From positions 1-5,374 of the forward strand of contig JAFKJZ010000242.1 of the NCBI GenBank assembly GCA_017305815.1: DNA of 5,374 nucleotides. Direction: 5' to 3'. The position numbers and the translations under genes are program-made. Shown one piece after another: positions 1 to 5,374 of this stretch; the first letter of the stretch is position 1; the number at the start of each line of letters is the position of its first letter. The DNA is from Hyphomicrobiales bacterium (lineage in GTDB: Bacteria; Pseudomonadota; Alphaproteobacteria; Rhizobiales; Kaistiaceae). The notes beneath the pieces are model-generated. The model made no database searches. It worked only from the letters and a program-made list of their open reading frames with translations, and was not told where the DNA came from.

Positions 1-1
1 C

Positions 2-823
2 GAACCGGGCTTCGAAAACCTGGCCTGGGATCCGACCCGCATGGGCGTCGGCGACCGGCTCGCCGTCCTGATGTCCAACACCTTCTTCCCGGGCGTGAAG
101 CCGGAAGCCTCGCCGATCGCGGAAGATCGGAGCGAGCCGATGCCGGCCCAGGTCGCCGCTGTTCCGCCGCCCGCGCCTGCCCAGCCGGAGCCGTCGCGCG
201 GCGGCGTCAGCACGGGCTCGGGCTTCTTCGTCAAGGATGATGGGCTGGTCGTTACCAACAACCATGTCGTCGAGAACTGCACGTCGATCGACGTGCTCAA
301 GGTCGGTTCTGCCACCATTCTGGCGCGGGACGTCAGCAACGATCTGGCGCTGTTGCGCACGGCCGGGCAGGGGCGCTCGGTGCAGTTTCGCGCCAGCCCG
401 ATCCAGCTCGGCGAGGCGGTGTACGCGCTTGGCTATCCCTATGCCGGGACGCTCGACAATGGCTTGAACTTCACCAACGGCCTGGTGAGCTAGCTGGCCG
501 GCATCCAGAACGACAGCCGCTACATTCAGGTGACCGCGGCCGTGCAGCCAGGCAATTCCGGCGGGCCCTTGATGGACGAGTTCGGCACCGTCGCCGGCGT
601 CGTCACGGCGCGCCTCAACGACATCAACATGCTGAAGAACTCGGGAAGCCTTCCGCAGAACGTGAACTTTGCCATCCGTTCCGATTTCGTGATGAGCTTC
701 CTGCGCGCCAATGGAATCGAGCCGAATTCCGCTGGCGGTAGCGGGGTGAAGATGCCGGCATCGGATATCGCCGCCAGGGGGCGGGAGTTCACCGTCCAGA
801 TCGTCTGCGCCGAGGCGGGATGA
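2..823 (+). pseudogene. Trypsin-like (S1C/DegP-type) serine protease, 5'-partial, interrupted by an in-frame amber stop
   Basis: The frame is open from the left edge, so the true start is off-window. Numbering from the ATG at 41, a Pro/Ala-rich linker spans about residues 31-52 and a trypsin-like domain follows. Its triad is recognisable: His75 in TNNHVV (codon 263-265), Asp101 in SNDLALL (341-343) and Ser in QPGNSGGPL (557-559). A TAG at 491-493 splits this frame between Asp and Ser, yet the same frame continues intact to TGA at 821-823. Homologues usually read like VS-S/A-LAG here, so a single TCG to TAG change would explain it. The terminated product would lack the catalytic Ser and the substrate-pocket strands and should be inactive. 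No PDZ domain follows; the tail ends in an ARGREFTVQIVC motif that I recall from rhizobial proteases of this kind. The residues before 41 (ENLAWDPTR and flanks) belong to an upstream part I do not recognise. The cause could be a recent nonsense mutation, sequencing error or stop readthrough. It is convergent with the minus-strand operon. Confidence 0.8.
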
Positions 824-851
824 CGGTCCCGGCCTTGGCCGGAACCGTCAT
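820..851. terminator. GC-rich hairpin between convergent genes, probable intrinsic terminator
   Basis: An inverted repeat pairs ATGACGGT (820-827) with ACCGTCAT (844-851). It continues inward with CCGGCC against GGCCGG around a CTTG or TT loop near 834-837, giving about 14 bp with one mismatch (C828/A843). The plus-strand protease stop codon (821-823) sits inside the 5' arm. On the plus strand only a short T run (851-853) follows; no T run follows on the minus strand. It lies 17 bp past the stop of the last operon gene, so it could end transcription from both sides. It may instead be a copy of a dispersed palindromic repeat. Confidence 0.6.
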
Positions 852-854
852 TTG

Positions 855-867
855 CGAGCGAAGCTCG
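855..867. other. Small second hairpin beside the terminator
   Basis: CGAGC and GCTCG (5 bp) flank a GAA triloop directly after the larger hairpin. The stretch CCGTCATTTGCGAGCGAAGC (845-864) resembles the widespread alphaproteobacterial intergenic repeat that begins CGTCATTGCGAGCGAAGC, apart from one extra T. With the hairpin before it, this may be one repeat unit placed between convergent genes. The resemblance is from memory and was not searched. Confidence 0.3.
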
Positions 868-868
868 A

Positions 869-1615
869 TCAGCCGCGGCCGACGAGCGGCATCTTGGTGG
901 CCATGATCGTCATCTGCAGGACGTTGGCGTCGAGCGGCAGGTTGGCCATGTGCACGACCGCATTGGCGACATGCTGGACGTCGAAGGTCGGCTCGACCTT
1001 GATCGACAGGTCCGGCTGCAGCACGCCCTTCTTCATCTGGCTCGCCATCGGCGTCTCGGTGTTGCCGATGTCGATCTGGCCGCAGGCGATGTTGTACTTG
1101 CGGCCGTCGAGCGCGGTCGAGCGGGTCAGGCCGAGCACGGCGTGCTTCGAGGCGGTGTAGGGGGCCGAGTTCGGGCGGGGCATCACGGCCGAGATCGAGC
1201 CGTTGTTGATGATGCGGCCGCCCATCGGGTCCTGGTCCTTCATGATGCGGAAGGCGGCCTGGGTGCAGAGGAAGACGCCGGTGACGTTGGTGTCGATCAC
1301 GGCCTTCCACTTGGCGACGTCGAGGTCCTCGATATTGACCGGCGGCGCGTTGACGCCGGCATTGTTGAAGAGCACGTCGAGGCGGCCGAAGCGCTTCTTG
1401 ATCTCGCCGAACAGGGCGGCGACCGAGGCCTCGTCGGTGATGTCGGCCGGCAGCGCGACGGCCTTGCCGCCCGATTCCTGCACGACTTCCTCGAGCGGCT
1501 CGGGGCGGCGGCCGGTGATGACGGTGGTGTAGCCGGCGGCGACCAGCGCCAGCGCGACGGCCTTGCCGATGCCGGTGCCGGCGCCCGTGACCAGGGCGAT
1601 CTTGCTGTCAGACAT
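869..1615 (-). CDS. Classical SDR-family NAD(P)-dependent dehydrogenase (248 aa), last gene of the operon
   Basis: A cytosolic short-chain dehydrogenase/reductase that interconverts an alcohol and a carbonyl; the substrate is not known. Length (248 aa) is normal for classical SDRs. Visible motifs: cofactor loop TGAGTGIG (residues 10-17), NNAG (84-87), and the full catalytic tetrad Asn110, Ser140, Tyr153 and Lys157 (YTASK). TGRR after the second beta strand (34-37) puts arginines where the 2'-phosphate of NADP binds, so NADP(H) is the likely cofactor; this is inference. The C-terminus ends in TKMPLVGRG, without the usual 'VDGG' ending of FabG-like enzymes. The frame is open upstream to 1879, but the ATG at 1613-1615 is chosen because a GGAAGG ribosome site lies 7 nt before it and the Rossmann strand starts right after it. 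It follows the neighbouring SDR gene by 26 bp. It may act on a sugar, polyol or hydroxy acid made in the same pathway. Confidence 0.93.
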   Translation of the reverse strand: MSDSKIALVTGAGTGIGKAVALALVAAGYTTVITGRRPEPLEEVVQESGGKAVALPADITDEASVAALFGEIKKRFGRLDVLFNNAGVNAPPVNIEDLDVAKWKAVIDTNVTGVFLCTQAAFRIMKDQDPMGGRIINNGSISAVMPRPNSAPYTASKHAVLGLTRSTALDGRKYNIACGQIDIGNTETPMASQMKKGVLQPDLSIKVEPTFDVQHVANAVVHMANLPLDANVLQMTIMATKMPLVGRG

Positions 1616-1622
1616 GCGTTTT

Positions 1623-1628
1623 CCTTCC
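1623..1628 (-). promoter_or_regulatory. Ribosome binding site that decides the start at 1615
   Basis: On the minus strand GGAAGG lies 7 nt before the ATG at 1615-1613, within the 26-bp gap between the two SDR genes. It supports this start over the longer upstream open frame, which would run into the neighbouring gene. Confidence 0.7.
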
Positions 1629-1641
1629 GGGATATCGTTCG

Positions 1642-2409
1642 TTATTGGGCGAGGAAGCCGCCGTCGACCGGCAGCGTGTGGCCCGTGACCATCGAGGCGC
1701 CGGGGCTCGCCAGGAACAGGATCGCGCTCGCGACCTCCTCCGGGTCGGCGAGGCGGCGGAGCGGCGTCATCGCCTCGATGCGGGCGACCAGTTCGGGGTC
1801 GGCGACCAGGCCAGCGATGAAGGGCGTGCGCACATAGGTCGGCGCCACGGCGTTGACGCGGATGCCGTTCGGCGCCCATTCGACGGCGAGCGCGCGGGTC
1901 ATGTTGACGATCGCGCCCTTGGTCGTCTGGTAGGAGATGTTCGGGTAGAGCCCGCCGCCGGAGAAACCCATGATCGACGAGACGTTGACGATCGCGCCCC
2001 TGGTGCCGGTCGCGATCATGTGGCGCGCGGCGATGCGCGAGGCGAGGAAGGTGCCCGTCATGTTGACGTTCACCACCGTGTCCCAGTCGGCGACCGAAAC
2101 TTCCACCGCCGGGCGGCGGATCGCCGTGCCGGCGCTGTTGACGAGGATGTCGATCCCGCCGGCACGGGCGATCACCGCCTCGAAGGCGGCTTCGAGGCTC
2201 GCCTCGTCGGCGACGTCGGCGACGACGGCGAAATGCTCCGCCGCCGTGCCAAGGGTGGCGAGGACATCGTCCGCCACCGGATTGCGGTCGAGAAGGACGA
2301 CCCGGGCGCCGGCCCTGGCGAGCGCCTGCGCCCCCGCCAGGCCAATGCCAGAGCCGCCGCCGGTGACCGCGGCGACGCGGCCGGTCAAGGAGAAGGGATC
2401 GCTCGCCAT
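1642..2409 (-). CDS. Classical SDR-family NAD-dependent dehydrogenase (255 aa), FabG/gluconate 5-dehydrogenase-like
   Basis: A cytosolic short-chain dehydrogenase of 255 aa, typical for the family. It has TGGGSGIG (residues 16-23), Asp41 in LLDRN at the end of beta-2 (the position that favours NAD over NADP), Asp65 in the ADVAD stretch, NSAG (91-94), Asn116, Ser144/Ser145 in NVSS, and Tyr160/Lys164 in [19 protein letters not shown] (184-197) and the ending [10 protein letters not shown] are classical SDR signatures. The loop between Ser145 and Tyr160 is two residues longer than the usual 13 and is glycine-rich (FSGGGLYPN), as I recall from polyol and sugar-acid dehydrogenases. The likely role is oxidation of a secondary alcohol of a polyol or sugar acid; the exact substrate cannot be read from the sequence. 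It lies 33 bp after the denD stop and 26 bp before the next SDR, consistent with co-transcription. It stops with TAA, the other operon genes with TGA. Confidence 0.94.
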   Translation of the reverse strand: MASDPFSLTGRVAAVTGGGSGIGLAGAQALARAGARVVLLDRNPVADDVLATLGTAAEHFAVVADVADEASLEAAFEAVIARAGGIDILVNSAGTAIRRPAVEVSVADWDTVVNVNMTGTFLASRIAARHMIATGTRGAIVNVSSIMGFSGGGLYPNISYQTTKGAIVNMTRALAVEWAPNGIRVNAVAPTYVRTPFIAGLVADPELVARIEAMTPLRRLADPEEVASAILFLASPGASMVTGHTLPVDGGFLAQ

Positions 2410-2416
2410 CGGTCGT

Positions 2417-2422
2417 TCTTCC
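2417..2422 (-). promoter_or_regulatory. Ribosome binding site of the 255-aa SDR gene
   Basis: On the minus strand GGAAGA is followed by 7 nt and the ATG at 2409-2407. It lies in the 33-bp gap after the denD stop codon. I see no promoter-like or terminator-like sequence in this gap, so transcription probably reads through from upstream. Confidence 0.65.
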
Positions 2423-2442
2423 GTTTGCAGGTCAGGAGTGGC

Positions 2443-3432
2443 TCAGCCGCCGATCTTGCCGCCGAGTTCATCCTCGACATGGGCGCGGATGATCTGGTCG
2501 AACGAGGTCTCGGCCTTGAAGCCGAGAGACAGGGCGCGGCTCGTGTCGAAATCGCGGGCCCAGCCGGCGACGATGCGGTCGATCGTCTCGTCCTTCTCGT
2601 GGCGGATCAGCTTGACGGCCTTGTCGCCGGCGACCTGGCGCAGCGCCTCGATCTCCTCGCCGACCGTCGCCGAGAGGCCCGGCATGTTCAGCGTGCGGCG
2701 CGGGCCGACCTTGTCGAGGTTGAGCGTGCCTGCATGGACGAGGAAGCCGACCGCCGAGCGCGGGCTTGCAAACCAGTGGCGCACGTCCGGCGAGACCGGC
2801 AGCACGGCTTCCTGGCCGACCAGCGGCTCGCGCAGGATGTTGGAGAAGAAGCCAGAGGCGGCCTTGTTCGGCTTGCCGGGACGAATGCAGATCGTCGGCA
2901 GGCGGATGCCGATGCCGTCGAAGAAGCCGCGGCGCGAATAGTCGGCGAGCAGCAGTTCGCCGATCGCCTTCTGGGTGCCGTAGCTGGTCAGCGGCGTCTC
3001 GAAGAACTCGTCGCCGATCTTGTCCGGGAACGGCGCGCCGAACACGGCGATCGACGAGGTGAAGACGACGCGCGGCTTGTAGCCGCTCTTCGCGTTTTCG
3101 AGGCGGATCGTGTCGAACAGGTAGCGGGTACCGTCGAAATTGATGCGGTAGCCCTTGTCGAAATCAGCCTCGGCCTCGCCGGAAACGATGGCCGCGAGAT
3201 GGAAGATCACGTCGGGCCGATTGGCGATCAGCGTCTGCGAGGCTTCCGGCGCCGAGAGGTCGATCGTCAGCGCATCGACCGGACCGGTGAAGCCCTTGGG
3301 CGCATCCGGGGCGACGACGTCGGCGAGCGTGAAGCGGCTGATCTCCTTGCCGCCCAGATGACCGTCCGCGACGAGCTTTTCCGTCAGCTTGCGGCCGACC
3401 ATGCCAGCCGCGCCGATGATAAGGATATGCAT
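2443..3432 (-). CDS. denD: D-erythronate dehydrogenase (DenD), extended SDR / NAD-dependent epimerase family
   Basis: DenD oxidises D-erythronate with NAD to 2-dehydro-D-erythronate, the entry step of four-carbon acid sugar catabolism in proteobacteria; the oxo-acid is normally handled next by an isomerase, kinase and decarboxylase. The 329-aa protein is an extended SDR: N-terminal GAAGMVG (residues 7-13), an acidic residue in LADV (Asp38) that fits NAD, FHLAAIVSGEAEADFDKGYR (77-96), a Ser pair in VFTSSIAVFG (126-127), and catalytic Tyr151/Lys155 in SYGTQK. GIRLPTICIRPGKPNKAASG (174-193) and DVRHWFASPRSAVGFLVHA (216-234) are, from memory, highly characteristic of DenD and unlike UDP-glucose 4-epimerases. 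The start ATG has GAGG 7 nt upstream. It sits 27 bp after the lactonase-like gene and 33 bp before an SDR gene. Substrate scope within this subfamily could include related branched acids such as apionate derivatives. The family call is firm; the exact substrate is less so. Confidence 0.87.
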   Translation of the reverse strand: MHILIIGAAGMVGRKLTEKLVADGHLGGKEISRFTLADVVAPDAPKGFTGPVDALTIDLSAPEASQTLIANRPDVIFHLAAIVSGEAEADFDKGYRINFDGTRYLFDTIRLENAKSGYKPRVVFTSSIAVFGAPFPDKIGDEFFETPLTSYGTQKAIGELLLADYSRRGFFDGIGIRLPTICIRPGKPNKAASGFFSNILREPLVGQEAVLPVSPDVRHWFASPRSAVGFLVHAGTLNLDKVGPRRTLNMPGLSATVGEEIEALRQVAGDKAVKLIRHEKDETIDRIVAGWARDFDTSRALSLGFKAETSFDQIIRAHVEDELGGKIGG

Positions 3433-3439
3433 AGTACAA

Positions 3440-3443
3440 CCTC
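3440..3443 (-). promoter_or_regulatory. Ribosome binding site of denD
   Basis: On the minus strand GAGG lies 7 nt before the ATG at 3432-3430, in the 27-bp gap after the preceding gene's stop. This gap is the most A/T-rich stretch of the window (for example TTCTATTATTC on the minus strand), but no clear -35/-10 pair is visible. Confidence 0.6.
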
Positions 3444-3459
3444 GAATAATAGAACGATA

Positions 3460-5374
3460 TCAGGACAGTCGGAGACGAGCTACCGCGTAGGGCGTCAGCA
3501 CGAGCGTGCTGTTGTCGAAAGGTTTGGCAAGCGTGTCGATGGCATCCGGATCCCGCGTTGCAGCGACGAAACTGTCGGCGTCGAGCAGGAACAGGTCGCG
3601 CGGCGCGCCGGGCAGGGCGACAGACTGTTCCGTGCCCGTGCGGTTGGCAAGCCAGAGTTCGACGCCATCCCCCGTCTCGGCGGCGATCGCCTCGATCGTG
3701 TCCGGCGTCGTCACCGCCCTGAGCGGCAGACCCGTCAGCCGGGCCATGCCGCGCAGCACGTGGTAGGCGGGGAAGACGCCGCCGGCCTCGTCGAAATAGG
3801 GCTGCGGCCAGTCGTGCCGCACGGAGACAAGGCCGAAGGCGCCGGTGGTGCCGCCGAGCGTGATCGTCGAGGCGCCGCCGGCCGCGAAGCGGGCGAAGAA
3901 GCCGAGCGCCCAGGCGGCGCCGAGCAGGCCGCGCTGGCGCGGATCGTTGAAGTTGATCGCCTGGCGGATGTTCTTCGGGTTGGCGAAGGGGGCTTCGCCA
4001 TAGGGGTTCATGCGCATGCCGATGGCGCTCGGGCCGACCGCATAGGGCTTGTCGCCGGCGATCGCCGAGGCGGAGAGCGCGACCGAGGGCAGCGTTTCCA
4101 GCGTCTCGGTCACCGAGATGTCGTCGCCGGCATGCAGCATCGCCGTCGTCGTGAACGAGACGAGGTCGATGAGGTCGACCGGCGGCCGCTTGCGGTTCAT
4201 CTCGGTGAAGAGGCTGAACATGCCGCCGCCGATGCGGGCGTTCGGGAAAGCCTTTCGAGCGACCTCGAAGAAATCGCGCGGCGGCGGGGCGGGCGGCCAG
4301 ACGCTGCCGGGCAGGGTGCATTTCAAATCCGGCAGCGGCGAGAGCAGCACGGTCCTGAACGGTGAGCCGAGGCCGGCAACGGTCTTGCCGAGCGCGGCGA
4401 TTTCGGCCGCGAAGCCGTCGACCGATTGTACCACGGCCTCGAGCCAGGGTTCGGCGTCGAGCGCGCGCGCCGCCTCGACGATGCCGGCGAGAGTCGCCTC
4501 GTCATGGCCGAGCGACGGATCGTAGTAGCCGACAAGCACCCTGGCCCCGACGCGGCGCAGCCGGTCGCTCTGGGCGATCGTGTCGGCGATCTCCGTGGGG
4601 TCGAGACCGAGGCCGAGCGGCGGCGCCGTTCCGATGCGCTCGCCGAGCGTTACCGTGCCGGCGGTCGCTCCGCTTGCGGCGGCGGCGAGTGTGCCGGTGA
4701 CGGTCAGCCGCACGGCCTGCTCGATGCGCTCTTCCGGCGGCAGCGTGTAGGGCCAGGGCAGCGCCAGCGGGCGGACATAGGTCTTGTACGAGGCGTCGGT
4801 CCAGTTGCGCTGGTCCTCCATCTCGTAGGTGTCGCCCTCCATCCGGCAGGTGACCTTCAGCCCCGGCGCCGCCTCATGCGTCAGCGCGCGCAGCTCCATC
4901 ATCGGCTGGATCGGGTTGATGATGTCGGGGAAGCGGCTTTCGACGATGGAGCCGTCGACATGCTCGATCGTCACCGGATGGCCGGAGACGCCGGCGATCG
5001 GATGCAGCACGACAAAGCCGGTGCGGTTAGTCAGGAAGGCATTTTCCGCGCTGCCCTCGGCGGTAAAGGCGAGCTTGCCGTCGGCGGACCCTTCGATGCG
5101 GGCGGAGTAGCGGAAGGCCTGGTTGTCGTCGAGCGCCAGCGCCTTGTAGGTGACGGTGAAGCCGTCGGCGCGTTCGTCGACGACGAGGTCCGATATCACC
5201 GGATTGTAGGTGCCCCAGTTCCGGTCGCGGACGATGAAGGAGATGGCGCGGAGGATCTCGACGCCGGCATAGCGGATGTGACGCAAATTGCCGGTGTCGA
5301 GCTCGGCGGTGAGCGCCCCCGCCCTCACGATGCGGAGCGGCGCGACGGGTTCGTCGGTGCCGAAGAGCCGGACG
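3460..5374 (-). CDS. Large three-domain protein, probably D-apionate lactonase (ApnL)-like; N-terminus off-window
   Basis: The frame runs from the right edge to TGA at 3460-3462, giving 637 residues in-window. A GTG at 5328 exists, but in-frame upstream codons (VRLFGTDEPVAPLRIV) read like the natural start of this protein, so the real start is probably just past the edge. No signal peptide or membrane segment is seen. Counting from that GTG, residues 1-215 look like a beta-sandwich, with conserved-looking NWGTY (37-41), TNRTGFVVLHP (100-110), EHVDG (122-126) and EDQRNWTDASYKTY (171-184). Residues 225-530 look like a TIM barrel, with GGGMFSLFTEMNRKRPP (367-383), LVSFTTTAMLHAGDD (389-403), and GGTTGAFG (492-499). 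Residues 550-622 form a small beta domain (VELWLANRTG, LTPYAVARL). This three-part layout and several motifs match my memory of the D-apionate lactonase family, which opens D-apionolactone to D-apionate in apiose breakdown. The glycosidase-like fold also leaves a glycoside hydrolase possible. The first visible gene of the operon, 27 bp before denD. Confidence 0.62.
   Translation of the reverse strand, partial: VRLFGTDEPVAPLRIVRAGALTAELDTGNLRHIRYAGVEILRAISFIVRDRNWGTYNPVISDLVVDERADGFTVTYKALALDDNQAFRYSARIEGSADGKLAFTAEGSAENAFLTNRTGFVVLHPIAGVSGHPVTIEHVDGSIVESRFPDIINPIQPMMELRALTHEAAPGLKVTCRMEGDTYEMEDQRNWTDASYKTYVRPLALPWPYTLPPEERIEQAVRLTVTGTLAAAASGATAGTVTLGERIGTAPPLGLGLDPTEIADTIAQSDRLRRVGARVLVGYYDPSLGHDEATLAGIVEAARALDAEPWLEAVVQSVDGFAAEIAALGKTVAGLGSPFRTVLLSPLPDLKCTLPGSVWPPAPPPRDFFEVARKAFPNARIGGGMFSLFTEMNRKRPPVDLIDLVSFTTTAMLHAGDDISVTETLETLPSVALSASAIAGDKPYAVGPSAIGMRMNPYGEAPFANPKNIRQAINFNDPRQRGLLGAAWALGFFARFAAGGASTITLGGTTGAFGLVSVRHDWPQPYFDEAGGVFPAYHVLRGMARLTGLPLRAVTTPDTIEAIAAETGDGVELWLANRTGTEQSVALPGAPRDLFLLDADSFVAATRDPDAIDTLAKPFDNSTLVLTPYAVARLRLS

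Noticed and set aside
530..823. Separate small gene starting at GTG 530
   Set aside because: It has no ribosome site and starts in the middle of a trypsin fold; it is the same frame as the upstream protease after the TAG.
950..1837. Plus-strand open frame of 295 codons opposite the 248-aa SDR
   Set aside because: It shows the same antisense composition bias (runs of R, D, G, V), has no motif, and covers a gene with a full SDR catalytic tetrad.
1616..1879. Longer N-terminus for the 248-aa SDR from an upstream start
   Set aside because: It would overlap the end of the neighbouring SDR out of frame with an Arg/Pro-rich sequence; the ATG at 1615 has a good ribosome site and begins right before the Rossmann strand.
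1631..3461. Inverted 9-mer GATATCGTT / AACGATATC at 1631-1639 and 3453-3461, both in intergenic gaps
   Set aside because: It is short, in opposite orientation, and contains a common 6-bp palindrome (GATATC); chance is a sufficient explanation without further copies.
3164..4321. Minus-strand 385-codon frame overlapping denD and the lactonase-like gene
   Set aside because: Out-of-frame shadow, very rich in Arg, Ala and Pro, that covers two well-supported genes.
1645..4365. A 906-codon open frame on the plus strand, antisense to three genes
   Set aside because: It lies in exact codon register opposite the 255-aa SDR, denD and lactonase-like genes, which share one frame. Antisense stops in that register need TTA, CTA or TCA codons, which are rare in this GC-rich gene set. 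Its translation is a low-complexity mix of R, D, G, A and E without domain motifs.
5326..5328. GTG as the true start of the large minus-strand protein
   Set aside because: In-frame sequence upstream stays open to the edge and reads as plausible protein (VRLFGTDEPVAP), and no clear ribosome site precedes the GTG.

Overview
The window looks like chromosomal DNA of a high-GC alphaproteobacterium, most likely of the order Hyphomicrobiales (rhizobia and relatives). This is inferred from the strong G/C bias at third codon positions, the style of the trypsin-like protease with its C-terminal 'ARGREFTVQIVC' tail, and the close resemblance of the epimerase-like gene to proteobacterial D-erythronate dehydrogenases. 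No marker gene fixes the genus.

Layout. Positions 1-823 (+) hold the 3' part of a trypsin-like (S1C-type) serine protease gene. It is broken by one in-frame amber codon at 491-493, which lies between the His/Asp and the Ser of the catalytic triad. A strong GC-rich hairpin (820-851) follows and separates it from a convergent minus-strand gene block. That block fills the rest of the window and is transcribed right to left: a large protein whose N-terminus lies beyond the right edge (5374-3460; its three-part layout suggests a D-apionate lactonase-like protein), a D-erythronate dehydrogenase DenD (3432-2443), a 255-residue SDR dehydrogenase (2409-1642) and a 248-residue SDR dehydrogenase (1615-869). 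The gaps are 27, 33 and 26 bp, and each of the three downstream genes has its own purine-rich ribosome binding site, so this is almost certainly one operon. Its promoter and first gene(s) lie off the right edge.

How the genes fit together. DenD oxidises D-erythronate, a four-carbon sugar acid. A lactonase-like protein just upstream and two different SDR dehydrogenases just downstream suggest a catabolic operon for a short or branched sugar (apiose, erythrose or a tetritol type) that runs sugar or polyol -> lactone -> aldonate -> oxo-acid. The transporter, regulator, kinase and decarboxylase or isomerase expected for such a pathway are not in the window. The two SDRs carry different cofactor signatures (acidic residue after beta-2 in one, Arg-Arg in the other), so they may form an NAD/NADP pair.

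There is no gene-free stretch longer than 300 bases. I saw no tRNA, rRNA, CRISPR array, insertion sequence or riboswitch.
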